A stretch of DNA of 64,000 nucleotides from Antedon mediterranea (lineage: Eukaryota > Echinodermata > Crinoidea > Comatulida > Antedonidae): the NCBI RefSeq assembly GCF_964355755.1, contig NC_092675.1:2266312-2330311 (forward strand), read 5' to 3'. The notes below the pieces were generated by a model. That model ran no database searches, was not told where the DNA came from, and saw only the letters and a program-made list of their open reading frames with translations. The translations under genes were made by a program, and so were the position numbers. This document shows, one piece after another, positions 23,414 through 37,482 of this stretch (its first letter is position 1; each line of letters starts with the position of its first letter).

Positions 23414-26400
23414 GTTATATTATGTGTCAATAAATTGAATCTTGATCTTTCTCATGACAGCCACACCTCTGTACAATAGAGCCCCACCCATACGAGCACA
23501 TACAGTAGCTGGGACTGGCAGCCACACCTCTGCAATTGCAATACAGTAGTACATACTATCCCATCCAATGTGATATGGATGGAGATGATGTCATCAATGT
23601 GTTTGCATTGCCAAATTGGAAACTTCCCTAAAGATCCTACATTACAATACAAAGAAATATTTCTAACATACTATCATACTGCTAATACAGTGTAGATGGG
23701 TAAATAAGTATGAATTCAATTTTTTGTTCAACATGAGCTAAAGTACCACCTCTGGGAATCCGATACAGTGACTTAGCCCAAGGCATATGCATTTTTCTCT
23801 CCCTAATAAACACAGTAGTACTGTAGATTAAAATCTTTAAGAACATTGGAAGGTAAGCTAATATTTGACTCAATTGTTTAAAGAACAAAAGAAAAGGGTT
23901 GTGTTTCAAAATTGTGACCAAGCCAGCTTTTCCATTGTTTATAAAAATCACCAATTTGGAGAAGTGTTTTGATTCTTTTAAAGAGTATCCAGAAAAACAT
24001 GTATGTATGTAGGTATGATACAAAGAGACTCTTTTTACCAGCAGTATTGGAATAAATACAGTGTTTAATAAGCTTTTTATAGTGTTTAAACATTTTAATT
24101 TTTATGAACAGCATATTATCTACAGTAATGCTGTATTTAGACTTTATAAAAATTCCATTTTCTTCAGAGGAAAATCAACAGGGCGTTGAATTAGCTGTAA
24201 AAAAATTACAATAGTTAAAGTTTATGATTTATGATTAAAATAATATCAACAAGAGAGAGCTGTATTATAAGGTATTCCCAATGCAAAGTTCACAAAAATG
24301 AATATTAAAATAAGACCACAAGATAGTTTCATTTTTTTCTAGCATGACAGGTCATAATTCATATTTAAATAACACTCAAGAATAATTGATTCACATTCTA
24401 ATCTATAAGGTTTAAAGTCCAATTTCAACAACATACTATACGACAAGTAATGTACTGTATGATCAAGAGATACTACGGAGAAATCAGCTTTTAATGGTAT
24501 TCCATTTGATTTAAATTAACCTGGGTGAAACCTGGCGAGGATAACAGCGCACAGATATTGTCATTTCTGTTCCGACATGGAATTTTTAATGGAAAATAAT
24601 TGAATTTTTTACCTGGGTAAAAATATCAAAGTGCTTATTGATTTTTTTACACAATGTACAGAAAATAATTTGAATTCAAATCTGTTGGCAAAAATAGCCA
24701 TGCACAGTAAGAAATTTAATCGCCGAGGTGAAAATTCAATTTCAATTATTTCAACATAATTTGGGCATCGATACTAACTGTATTACTTGGCACGACTTAG
24801 TGTTTTAAAGTTACATAATTTAGTAAAATTTGATGCTTGCAGTCACATTGCTAAATTGAATTTTGCTATGGTGCAAATTTTATATAAATTTCATAACTGC
24901 AGTGTGTGTAATTCATATTAAATATTATAATTATAGAATTATTTAATTCTAATACATAGGAAATAATGGCTGTTTCTCATGTTGCTGTACAGTACAAATA
25001 TACAATATACAGGTTGTACTAATTGATTTACTGCATCAACACATTTCTAATTTTGGATGATAACTTTGACAGACACCCCCATTTCTACAATGGTTGAATC
25101 AAATTGAATGAACTGCTAGTATTGAACTAGGCCTCAGTATGTGTAAGTAGTGATCTCCATTGAGATTAATCTTACCATCAGATCATAATATCTTACATTT
25201 CTGTTGATGTAGTCTTTAAGTCAACATTTATATCGTTCACACCATATTTTTTTTATTAATATAATACTACAGTACCATACCAGTACAGTCAGTCAAATTT
25301 TAGACTCAATTGTTATTTATGTGACTATTGTGTTTATCACAAAGAGTATTGTTGGTAATTGAATAATTGTTTGATTATTAAAGTCTATTGTTTTCTGCCT
25401 TATGTTTCTGTACAGTTCATATTACAAATATCATTTTAAAATCTAATTTATATTAACCAATGGAAATAAAAAAGTCCACAATTTATTAAAAACGTTTATT
25501 TTACAACTCTCCTAATCACTTTTCTGAAATATTGATTCATGTTTTTTAAATTAATTGTTTTTAATTCACACAGTTTTCATTCCCGTCATACTTTTTTTTC
25601 TTTTAGTCCTCGTTTTATGAGTGGTCTAAAAATGAGTATGGCAGAAGGATTTGGTGCTAATTTCCTTATTTTTATGATCACATTGAATTAAATCTAAAAA
25701 CAAAAAATGTACAGTAAAACACACACAAAAAAAAAAGATAAAAAAAAAATCATAAATTTTAGTTTGAATCTTGTTAAAAGCAATAATTACAATAAAATCA
25801 TACAAGTGTATAATACTTGTGGTTTTATTCTAGTAACAAAAAAGAATACTGCAATTCAAATTGAATCATTTTGAACAGTGTAACTGCAATAAAATATTTA
25901 GACTATGATGATTAATGGTAAAAACTCCACAGGTCAGATGTCATGTCAGATTTAACCTTTATAGGTTACAAAGTGACCTCCTGCTTGGTTAAAATAAGAA
26001 TAAAATATCTTATGAATGTCATACTGTTAGCTTGTTATCATAAGTAACTCAATATAATAGGATAACCTACAGTACAGTTAGTACAATGTCTGCTACAGTA
26101 CTATGATAAAAATAAATAAATTATGTTGAAAATAAAAAAATATGTACAAATACCAAACTGGTAAATTTGTTTAAACTCTAAATATCATCAAATTATTATG
26201 TATCTTTAAAAAAAAATTAATTAGGATTCTTTTAGTCGATTATCAAATCCTTCCTGAACAAATTATTACATAAAGAAAACCATTGTTCTTGACAAAACAA
26301 AAATTAATATTCTACTCACTGCTGAGTCACTCACTCACTGTAAAAATAGAATGATACAACAAAAATGTAAAAAATTAATACAAATAATTTAATATTTTAT

Positions 26401-29400
26401 TCTTATTTTACAGTATTATTGGCCTAATTTCCTCAAATCACAGAAAAAAAAATTGCATTAAAAAGATCTGCTGAATATTGTTCCAAGCTGCCTTTAATGT
26501 ATTGATACACTATAATGAAAAAATCACCAACCTTTAGTTGAATAATATACTGTAGTATGCTTGAGAAATGAAATTAAAGGAGTTGAATCAATTGACAACA
26601 CACTGGATTGCATTACACAAACAGCTATTTCCTCTAAAGCATACACAACAAAGCCCTTTCGTGGATTTTCTACCAAACGCTTACTTTCTAATACCATCCC
26701 TTATAATCCCGATTAAGCTGTCTACATGATTCTAATGGTATGTAGCAACTGTTAAGTACATCCCTGACTAGTGTGAATTGCTTTTCCTGATTCACAAACC
26801 CTTTGTTACAATCAGAAGCACTTTCTATACACTTTAGCTTGCAAACAGGTTGGTAGTGGGAACAAGCCCATTTTTGTGCCATCCACAAAATGATTAATGT
26901 AATTTATGAGCAGACACTTTATTATCCTAATAAAATCACATCTCATAATAGTTAATAAGCCCAAATGTAAGAATAGAAAACATTCTATTAAGAAAAAAAA
27001 ATTAAATGTTTAAAATGTTTAAAAACTAATAAAAAATAATAATTTTCCAACAATGAACCATTAACCACTGTAACTATCTATTGAATTTATATTGATTTCA
27101 AATGACAAAAAAACCACAAATCTCATTAAATTCAAGAGGATAAGTGGAATAAAAGATTAATTTTAATACACTATAACATTTAATGTATTTTAATTATTAA
27201 TATTTTAAAGTATGCTGTTATAAAACTGCACACCATGTACTCTATACAAATATTTGCAATTACAATTATTTGTTATGTTAATTTTTAAAATCATATTAAA
27301 ATAATAAAATTATGTTACTGTTAGTGTTACTAATCTTAATTTTTTAAAGGAATAAAACAATTAGATAAAATTTAACATCTGTTTACAGTACACATTGCAC
27401 ATTACTAGTTAAATTTAACTTTGTTCTACTTTAAAATATGCAAAAATTGCATCTGCTATACTGTACCATGTTGTAATTTGGTGGGAAATTTTTTCTATTG
27501 CTTGTTATGTTAATGTTACTGTACATTTAAAAACTATTGGATCTACTGTACCTATCAAGATATCAAAGGTACAACACAGATATCAGAGGTACTAATCAAC
27601 ACTACAGCACAGTACAGTAGGTATAAAGGAGAATTAACTGATCACAGGAGCAGTTACGTGGGTTGTAAACTGAGATATAAATTCAGATAAATTGTAACTG
27701 TAGTGCTTGTGAACACAGCTAGAGCCTCTCTCACCATAAAGTAAGCTCACTCCGTGGTTTGACCTTCAACCCCATATTTCATGTTTTTAAACAGCACTTT
27801 AATCACTGACAATAATAAACTCATATTTCATTGTTAATCTTTCACACTGCTTTGGAATTACAATTTGTAAATCCGCCTTCAATTTAAAAATTTTCAATTC
27901 TAATAGAATACTTGACTCAACACAAAAGGAAAAGATGGCAATTTAGTATAATCCTGATAACCTATAGGACCAGATGTACAGTAATATCAAAACAGTCCTC
28001 ACTCAATAGAAATAATATTTATTTTTAAAAGTCTATTGTACAAAAGTCTACCGTGACTTTTGTTGTTTGAATGTTACTTTGAGCAAGGAGCTACTGTATC
28101 TCATTTTATAGCTCCATGCTATCAATATCTCTCTTAAGAATAAAATTTAGGTATTTAAAATTGGTGACATCATCATAAGGGTTTGGTTGAAATGGCAGTA
28201 GCACTAGTAGTACAGTTTAACAACATTAGATAAATCAATCACATTAAAATGCATCTGAAGAACTATCAATCAATGACAATAATTTCTTTTTTATTGTGCA
28301 GTAGGTATACATCTCTTTAGCTATGACAAGCTACAGGATAAATTGAAGGGTTACATTCATTTACTGATAGCTGTATAGAGTTAGTACTGTAGTGTATAGT
28401 AGGAATAATGGTGTATTAAGAACCAGTTAATGATTGGTGATATAAATCCTGTATTTAAACACATGGTACTATCATTCTTGAAAATTTCTATAATTTAGAA
28501 AAATGAAAAGAAATCGGTATATAGTACCCAGTAATTATTTTTCCATACAACTTTATATATAGAGTTTCTCAAGTACAAGAGATTACCAACAATATGTACA
28601 GTACAGAGAAACCACTCTGCAAATGATTACTGTCCTTTAAATTACCTAAAACAGTACTGTACTACCAATAGAAAAATTAGTGATGTAGTCGCAAGATATG
28701 GGAACAATCTTTGTTCAAGCGACTGGGTTGTGAAAGGCCTTTGTGAAAAAGTTGTCAGGTTGAAAGCTTACCAACCATACTGGTGGCTTCAGCCCTGGAC
28801 ATACAGTACTGTAGATTTATATCCACAACACACACAGAAAATACTACTGTAGATGATCATACAGTTTTATTAAAAATCTAGTTTTGACTGTAAAGTGTCA
28901 TCTCTAACCAACAAAGAGAGAAAAACAGCCCCCATTTGTGTATTCAACATACTGCCTCTTTTGTAGACAATACAGTACTTCAATAGGAATTTAAATTGTA
29001 CCTACGGGTAGTCACAAACAATTTTTTGGAAAATACCCTAAAATAGTTTTACTGCAAACTAAACCGTTTGTAAATTGGTTAAAAATTAAATGTTGTTGTG
29101 TAATTGTAAAGCTATTTATTTTCACGCACCATTAATTTTTAAAGAAAGGGCTTGAACCGAAATGATAATAATGAATCAATTTGATTAATACAATGATACC
29201 TTTTAGACTACACAGTTAGAGTTAATCACTTCACAATCCTATCTAGTTGTACAGTACTGTACTATATCAACAACTGTACAATAAATTTAGACCGCATTAA
29301 TTGTTCTTTTCCATTCTCAATTTGCTTCCAATGTATCAACACATTAAAGAGAAATTACCCACCTCCGTGAAGTGAATCGTTTTACTAATATTGAAAACAA

Positions 29401-30269
29401 CAATGTTGTGATCAAAACACAAAACAAACCGAGTTGAGTCGCAACCGTAGCCATTACATTTAGATATAATTTAGACGCAGAGTTATGATAAGTTAACAAC
29501 AGTCTACAGTAGCGAATGTGGTTGCTCACTTACTGTAAAATGAATGCGCAAAACAAAATTGCAGTACTTGATTTACATAACAAGGCATGCACAAGTGTGC
29601 TACATCACATTTAGTTTCATCATGTGACCAACAATCTACATTCAGTACAGTAGGTGTAAACATTTGTTAGTAGTGATCATGAAAAAAATATTGTACTGTA
29701 TATCTTTAGATTGATAGTCTAATAATAGTTAATACTCAATTGCTTTTTTTTTAATTGTACTTTCAGTACACTGTACTGTAGGTCTATCATTTTAAATGCC
29801 AATTGTTAAAGAAAACAAAGCAGGTAGAGATGAATTTGAATGGTGTAAATGTGATGATTAAAGGGAACCAGGTACTTAAAACAACAAAGACTCTAGTCTC
29901 AGTAAATGATCATTACTGACTCATTCCAACCACGAACTGTTCATTAAATGTACAGTACCTACCACATATTCTTTTTAATCTTAGGGCCTGTTTCAGATTT
30001 AAAATCGTTTTACAGTATGGTTATTTATTTGTGGTAGAAATGTTGGTTCTCACAAATAACTAACCACAAAAAAGAATCAATTCAAAATGCCTTTAAATAA
30101 GTCAATTTAATTTATTTAATCTGGTATGCTACCATTTTTGTGAGAACAGTTTTCTACTGTGAACAACACAATGGTCTCAGTTCAGTACAGTAGCTCCGTT
30201 TACACGCACTAGTCTTAATCATGCACGTAGTAGTAGGGAACGATGAAGCCTAGGCATCTGATGTACAGT
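23414..30269. other. Long AT-rich non-coding stretch
   Basis: No exon or mobile element recognised in 6.9 kb. The words TACAGTA and TACTGTA (often GTACAGTAC) are visibly frequent. A GC-richer patch at 26660-26890 contains a short Cys-bearing open frame without splice support. Confidence 0.5.
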
Positions 30270-30277
30270 ATAGCAAG

Positions 30278-30433
30278 CAGTGGCGTAACAGCTATGAGCG
30301 CTCACTGGTTAAAGCAAGGGGCCTCATACTGTAGCTTAAGGGGCTTGAATGCATTGAGCAGCCCCAATGCAACTACCCAGCATTGGAGGACCCCTTAGGA
30401 GGGCTAAACTAGGGGCCTTGCGTTATTCCACTG
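30278..30433. mobile_element. hAT-type MITE
   Basis: 156 bp with ends CAGTGGCGTAAC and GTTATTCCACTG, flanked by ATAGCAAG and ACAGCAAG: an 8-bp target duplication with one mismatch, as in hAT elements. Confidence 0.8.
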
Positions 30434-32510
30434 ACAGCAAGTGCTTGTGTGATCGGAACTCTCTTACATGTGAAATACAATTATATATATAGATATAACT
30501 CTGATACTGTAGGTTTCAGAATGTAATGTAACGATTGTAATTCCCACCTGATTACAAAGGGGTATGCTTTGGGGTATGCTTTGGCGTATGTAAAACAAGT
30601 TAAAACCGCAATAAGGAAGCTACGATAGACCCCACCATGATTTACCTTTGATAATGAGCTGGTAACTATTAAATGTACTACTCTCTGTTCACCCAATAAT
30701 TATTTAACTTAGATACAATTCTGATCAAGTAACACTAACATGGCCATAATCTACAGATTACATTAATGTTTTATCACAAGAAGGAAGTATGTGTTGACAT
30801 GAATAATGTAGCTGCACATGTGACATATATTTACTGAGTCATGTGACACACTGTACTTTCTACTAAAACATAATTACTGGGTACTTCTACTTTCAGGGAA
30901 AAATGAATACTTAATTCTGAACATTTGTTTACTTTTTATCTGTACTGTATTTGAAACTAAATAAACAACCCAAAACATTCAGCTGTCAATCAGAACATTT
31001 TTGTCAAACAATATCATTTTTTATGTTAATCTGTTTTTAAATTATCACATAAAAGTTTTGTAAATTTTTTCTAAATTTCCAATACAAACCATGACAAGAC
31101 AATTAATCATGTCTGCACTCACTCATTTTTAAAACATCCTGGATCTGTATTTATATGTACAATAGGTGGGTTACAAAAAAGGAATTTTTTTGTATTTATT
31201 GAATGGGGAGGGGATATTTTGAAAGTATAAAAGTTCTCAGTCAGCTCCACTTTGAATAGAATACAGTAGAATAAGAATCAGTCAATCTTTGAACTTGAAA
31301 ATATTCTCTTCCAACTAATAAACATTCAGTACTATTTGATAGCAGCATTATTGACATAGAAGGGACGTTGCCAACATGAGGCTCGCCTGGTCTGAAATAT
31401 TCCATTTTCATTACCCTACCAAATTCTCCAGCAGAGATCGTCATATTTTATATTAATAATAATTATATTTAAAACATCTTTTTAACCTCTCGCATGGCCT
31501 TGCATAGTCACCAACTGTCTAGATAATGTAGGACAATCCCACTGAAGTGATTGTCATGTAACACGCATTTTGCCAAAGTTCCTTGAGCAATTTGAAATTG
31601 TGCCGCACAATTGCGTAATTTGTTAACACAAAATAATACACCAGTACTTATAAAATGGGAAGCTCTGTATTCACTGACTCTTGTTTTAGTCGCACTACTT
31701 CGGCAATGCTCGAGACACACGGCACGAGGATCCCACCAAATTTACCATCTTTCTTATAAAAACGTAAATCGTTTATTTTTTATAACAATTCTACACAAAT
31801 TTTAAAATACCATACCACCCTTGGGTTCTGTAATAAAAGTCACACAAAGATCATTTAATACATTTACTGGCCAATCAAAGTCAACAAGCTCCAGTTTTAT
31901 TGTCAATCAAAACCTTTTATCAATGTGGCCAACAAAAGGATTAAATTACAAAATCAAAGAGGGGATGAAAATCATTCTTAAAATAGTCAGAATCATTATA
32001 ATAGTTTAATTGGCTAGGCTAAGAATTTAAAACAGTAAGATAATGTGATTAATAAAGGTTGTTAGGAAAGGGTGAGTGACATTTCATTGGTATGTTAACA
32101 ATTAATAAATAAGGTCACTCTTTACAGCTTCATTTCATGGCCCTGTCCAGCTCCTACCACCAGCCAGGCAAGATGAGAGAGGCAGCCTTTTTATGGAGTC
32201 GCCTCCTTATTGAAATATCGTTATCAAACTATAACACCATTAAACATGGCATCTTCATGTTTAAACATGAATAATTTACAATATCCAACCTTTAGAATCA
32301 TATATCCAAGAATATATAAAAATCCTGTGAACTTGTCTGATGTCAGGCCGGTCTCTTGTGAATGCCTGCTGAATCTCCGGGTGAAAAGAACACCCTTTCC
32401 CATACAACAGTCTGGGCTTCAATAATGACAAAGAGAGTTGTGTAGCTTATCGAGTCTTTCCGAAACAATGCCTCTACAGAGATAGCTAAATAGCAGCAGG
32501 TCTAAGTAAT

Positions 32511-32546
32511 CTGATTGGTTAATGTGCTTAGAAAGTAACCAATCAG
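32511..32546. promoter_or_regulatory. Paired inverted CCAAT boxes
   Basis: CTGATTGGTTA and its exact complement TAACCAATCAG are separated by 14 nt. Two NF-Y-type boxes in opposite orientation could mark a promoter, possibly ZNF609's, but no start site is visible. Confidence 0.3.
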
Positions 32547-34601
32547 CGGTTTGGATTTTGGCTTAGAAATAGGTCTATAGCTGGAATAGCAAGTTACATG
32601 GTTTTTAGTAGAAGAGACGCTTATAAGGCATACATCCCGCTTCGTTGATAATGTGACACAATTTGCATATCACTCAATCAAGGAATCTATGTACTGTATC
32701 AATCAATGAAACCTATCAAACTCATTAAAGCAATTACAAAAGACAACAGGAAAGCGATGCATTGGGATCTTTAGTTCATTAAATCGTACAGCAGGGCTTT
32801 TTATTGTAGAGAGCAGCTCACAGAGCGTATTGTTCATGTAATACAATTTAATATTAATATGCTTTATTTTTATGAAGTAATACTATTACTGTATTACGTT
32901 ATGCATTAACGCTTGTCGTTATATGAATACAGCTTTATTTCATGGAGTAAAGAATAAGAAGAAGAATAATTATTCTTAACTCTATGTTTATTAATCAAAA
33001 TATTAAGATAATAATATAACGTTTCAACAATACATACATAGCTATACTCAGGTAAACTGACAATTATGCATACTTGAACAAAAAAGCAGTACTATAATTA
33101 ATAGTTTAGTTAATAAATTGAATAATCAAGACTAAAATAATATTAATTAATTATAACCTTTTTAAAATTAAATACCTTTGTTCACCTACTCTTACCGAAC
33201 CCTTTTTCAAGTTCAGAGTTTGCGGCCCGGTTATTTTAATATGACAGACGCTTTCTAAATCTAAAAAAAAACGACTAAAAAGATTCATCATAAAATTACA
33301 ATGTCCAGATTATTGAAATGAAAGATGGTTTTATAGAAAAGAGTGATCTTTTAAACAGTATCCGGCTTTAGGATTTCCACCTCTTGATTACACTGAAAAG
33401 GGAGGGCCAACGACCTGTTTCCCCTAATAAATTTGTGTTCCTTTGTCTGTGGGTGCTATTGTTTTCTCGTTAGGGTGCTTGGAATTCAAGTAGGCCTATT
33501 AGCTCATTGTACTACTCAAAGAAAGGTACACTTATTCGGTTTAAAACAAAATTCGCTGGATAACACCAGACTTTTCTTGACAAAGAGTTACCACCATATA
33601 ATTCAATTTCCAACATACTTTTCCCCCTTTGTCTGTTGTACCATAGAGACCTCTGTTATTTAAAGTCTGATAAGCTGCAAACTCAAATCGTTTTCTAATT
33701 GATAGTGTTCATTTGGAATGTGAATTGTTTGTTTCTATAGTTTTTATGTAACTTAGAAAACTTGTGTTATGTAACATCATGACAAATGATACATATAACA
33801 ACATATATATATATATATATATATAGTTCACTATAATATAATATCTCTATAGGCCTACATAGAATAGATAGATAGCTCCATGGTTGAACTAACAAATAAA
33901 CATATTTCGATCAGAGGGTGTAAATAAGATGTGGATGTATACCGGATACATTATCATTCATTCATTCAAATTTTATTAGAAACAGTTCAAAAATATAAAA
34001 GGCAATTTACAATTTAAATAATTAATACAATAATAGGAACTGTTGTTTCAGGAATCGAAGTATAAAAAGCTTATTGTCTTATAACAACCTCTTATACACA
34101 ATAAGTACAGTATATAAAATGATGAGAAATTGTGGCTTCTGGAATCCTAGATACGGCTGAAGGGTTGAGTTGATGTATTAGTCAGGTAAAAGTCGTCATT
34201 ACATACACATTTGACAACACGCAGGTGAATCGTTATAAGAATGTGATGAATGTTCCATTTCATTAATTTTATTAAAATCGCTACATCCTAATGTGACATC
34301 CCTTTGTCGATTTTTACCTTGCTGCTGAAACGGTGAAAAAAACGTATTGTATACTACTGATAGTTGGTGTATTTTACAAAAATTTAAATAAAGTCGGCCT
34401 AAGCAACAACGAACATCAACACACAAAACTTAACAATTTTGTCCTGGTGCCTTACAAAAAAATAAAATTTCTCCCTTCCTCTCTGATTTTTAAAGAACGA
34501 TCAATATCTTTTCATTAAGTGGCCTAATTAATAGCTCAAATTTCTCATTTTGCTATGTGATAATTTAAGACCATGAAGTACTCTTCCCTGATTATTCACA
34601 C

Positions 34602-34650
34602 CATGGAGGTATACAATTAATACATTAGCATCTAATTGTATACCTTCATG
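34602..34650. repeat. Inverted repeat, 18-bp arms
   Basis: CATGGAGGTATACAATTA is inverted as TAATTGTATACCTTCATG with one mismatch and a 13-nt loop. TTCACAC flanks both sides. Confidence 0.85.
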
Positions 34651-35209
34651 CATGTTCACACTAATAATTGTTGAGTTTCACTCTTTTGCAATAAACGAAT
34701 TCTATCTGAATGCGGCATAACGAAAATTAAACTTTAATTCAGTTAGGCAGTATCTTTCGGTTACAAGGTCGTTCTGCATTAATCATTACACAGCATATGA
34801 GTTTAATGTTTGTTCGAGGTTTAAACGCGGGGAGGGGGAGAGGGGAGGGAGGATGAAGTTGAATAGAAATTATGGATATTATTAAATCAAATACTGAACT
34901 ATAGACATAATTTTCTTCTATTTTTTTTCCAAAGAAAATATTCAAAGCAGCGCTAATTTGGAAAGTAAGACCGGGTAGTTAGTTAGGCGTGTCAACAATA
35001 ATTTCCTATTCTGTATACATTACACCAGGAAGGTATAAAATAGGCCTACCTCTCCCTCCCTGATTACACCAGGGCCTGCTATAATTTGTATCAAGGCGTA
35101 TTGCATGTCACAATACTTGTATTAAGGAGCAATACTAGTTCAAAGTTGGATTCTTGCAGATGTCGTACTGAAAGATATAGGCGGTCTACTATTCCGCACT
35201 TAGCACGAA

Positions 35210-35330
35210 TCCTTTAAGTTTAATGTTTAGTTTAGATCTACTATGATGTATTTTACTTCTCAGTTTATGATTGTAATCCAACCTTTTCAGCTCTTGCTGC
35301 TGGTTGGAATTTGATGTTTTTATACCTTAA

Positions 35331-35360
<30 letters not shown>
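35210..35360 (+). mobile_element. Retroposon 3' tail with (TAAA)n
   Basis: Ends TTTTTATACCT plus about eight TAAA units; untranslated-like sequence only. Confidence 0.45.
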
Positions 35361-35361
<1 letters not shown>

Positions 35362-37417
35362 AAAATAAATATAACGAGGGCGTTGTCTCAGCTAATTTAT
35401 TGATAAAAACAACATCGGATTTATCTCGTCCCTAGATAATTGGACTGTGTGCAGGAGAAAATGAATTGTAATTTTTTTGATGACATTTTATGAACACGGA
35501 TATGCATGTACATATAGGCTATCGGGGACATGTCATTTATCCAAGATGTCGTTTCACTTATTTTGTTTATTTATTTATGATCATAACTATCAATAATGGA
35601 CAAGCTATTGTTCAACCCCACGTTTTGTCATCACAGACGATATTTATGAATTTCGTTTATCAATGAGTGACATTTGGATAATAATTGCCAAGATGTGACA
35701 AGAGCTTTCTTGAAATCTCGGAATCTTGGGTTCAACTCAACCTAGTATCAACAAATACAAAGCACTACACTGTCTAACCGGATACCATCAGTATTTGAAC
35801 TTGTAGTCAGCGTGTAGGGAACAAAACATAATACTAAATTTGTTGGTCAATTTTGTGAGGGATTTTGTTAAACTAGTAAACATTGGTCTAATTATAGAAC
35901 TGGTGACAATAATCGATAATTATAGAACTGGTGACAATAATCGATTATTTAATATTCTTCCAGGGTTTTACCACAGGTTCTTCTTCACTCTGAATGACTG
36001 GTCATATAATATTAAAAGCTTAATGTATAGTTGTCAATAATGTGTGAAGTTAACTAAAGAGGAAAGTCTATCTGTAAAATATACACACCGTAATGCCATT
36101 GTTGGGACGAGGTGTTTATCTGTATTGCTAACAATGGGATGATCACACCATACTCGATTTTACATATTTCACTATGGCATTCAATACTAGTAATACAATG
36201 AACACCTCCATTGGGACACCTTGATTTAAAGGGGACACTTTATATACCTTAACATAGTCAGGGTTCCAGACGGAGTTTTGTCTTAATATTAGTAACAAGA
36301 TAAATATTTTGTTTATATGTATACTTGATCTTGGATTTTTTTCAGACAAAAATCGAAATAAAATCAAATAAATAAAAGACAATGAATACAGACTTGGAGC
36401 AAGTCTAGCCTCATTACATTACGGTCAGCCCATATTCAAGGGAAACCCCTATTAAGTTGACATTTACTTGGTCCCCTTAATGGGGATCTACTGTAGAACA
36501 AATTTATTTAGGCGGAGATATTCCCATCATATTATTTAATGCATTCATTTCCAGATATGTAATTTGCATAACTTGGAGTCACTGGAAATGATAGCTAGTA
36601 GCTAAAACACCACCTGTTCATTATTTAATAATGCAACAAAAAACACACAATATAATAAAAAGTCATAAATAAATCTTTCTATATTATTTATTTAAATTAT
36701 TTGCATAATTATTAATTATTATATCAGAAACAAATTACTGTATGATTTTAATTATTTTAAATGTATTGCAAAATATATATTTTTACTATAACATTGTTAA
36801 CATTTTCTAAATACAAATAAAACACTAGTTACTATTTCAGAACAAACTGAAAACCCAGTGATTTTCAAACAAATTAATGATGTTAAAACCAAGTTTCCCA
36901 GGGGAAATAAATTAAAAATTTACCTAACATAATGCATCGATATCAATAAATAAACTTGTTATTAAGACATAGAATGGATGCTTTTAAAAATATACCATGA
37001 ATACCATTAACTCGAATGAGTAGAAATGACTCGTTACACCTATATGCATCAGACCAAGGTATTCTAACAACAGGATTCTGAGCTCCAGAGATCAAAGCGT
37101 TTATCTGTGACTGCCACACGTTTAGTTCCACGCCCCTTAACAGACACCACTAAGCAAATAACTTAAGCTTATTTATCAAACCGTCTTAGCAGAGAAATTG
37201 TCTTTGGTCAATTTTACGTTTCATTTTAAGGCAAGGTGTTGTTTGTCTTAATACAAAATTATGCAAATATTTTTGCTTAGATATATTAATAAATCCGACT
37301 AAAGCAAAATCAAGGATTTAAGGCAAAGTTAAGACGATTTTTTTGCTAAGCAAGTTTGATAAATCCTGGGTTAAATTGTAAATGTTTATTTCTTGACAAG
37401 GTTACATCATTTCTAGT

Positions 37418-37482
37418 TCACACTTTTGGTACACTTCGTAGTCCTTTTTTGGCCGCACTGTGTATATCATTTGTCAGTTTCC
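37418..37482 (-). CDS. TRIP4: TRIP4 coding exon 10, terminal
   Basis: Acceptor ATCTAATTTAG|GGAAAC after a long T-rich tract. It completes W and reads [20 protein letters not shown] to TGA at 37420-37418, matching the KxxHxGAKKGL end of the family. AATAAA on the minus strand at 37390-37385 lies only 27 nt past the stop and is the likely poly(A) signal. Confidence 0.92.

Larger units (their letters stand above)
30442..37384. other. Intergenic region between TRIP4 3' end and ZNF609
   Basis: No coding exon supported. Contents: inverted CCAAT pair at 32511-32546, (TA)n at 33799-33826, (TTCA)n-led tail-like stretch at 33955-34060, hairpin at 34602-34650 and a (TAAA)n-ended retroposon tail at about 35210-35360. 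ZNF609's promoter and non-coding first exon should lie here or in 18.4-30 kb. Confidence 0.5.

Noticed and set aside
26688-26888. Minus-strand 66-codon frame with six Cys in a GC-richer patch
   Set aside because: No recognisable family, no matching splice sites and no secretion signal; it is noted only as a patch to compare across species.
31241-31444. Minus-strand 67-codon frame starting MTISAGEFGRV
   Set aside because: It looks mildly protein-like but has no splice support or family match.
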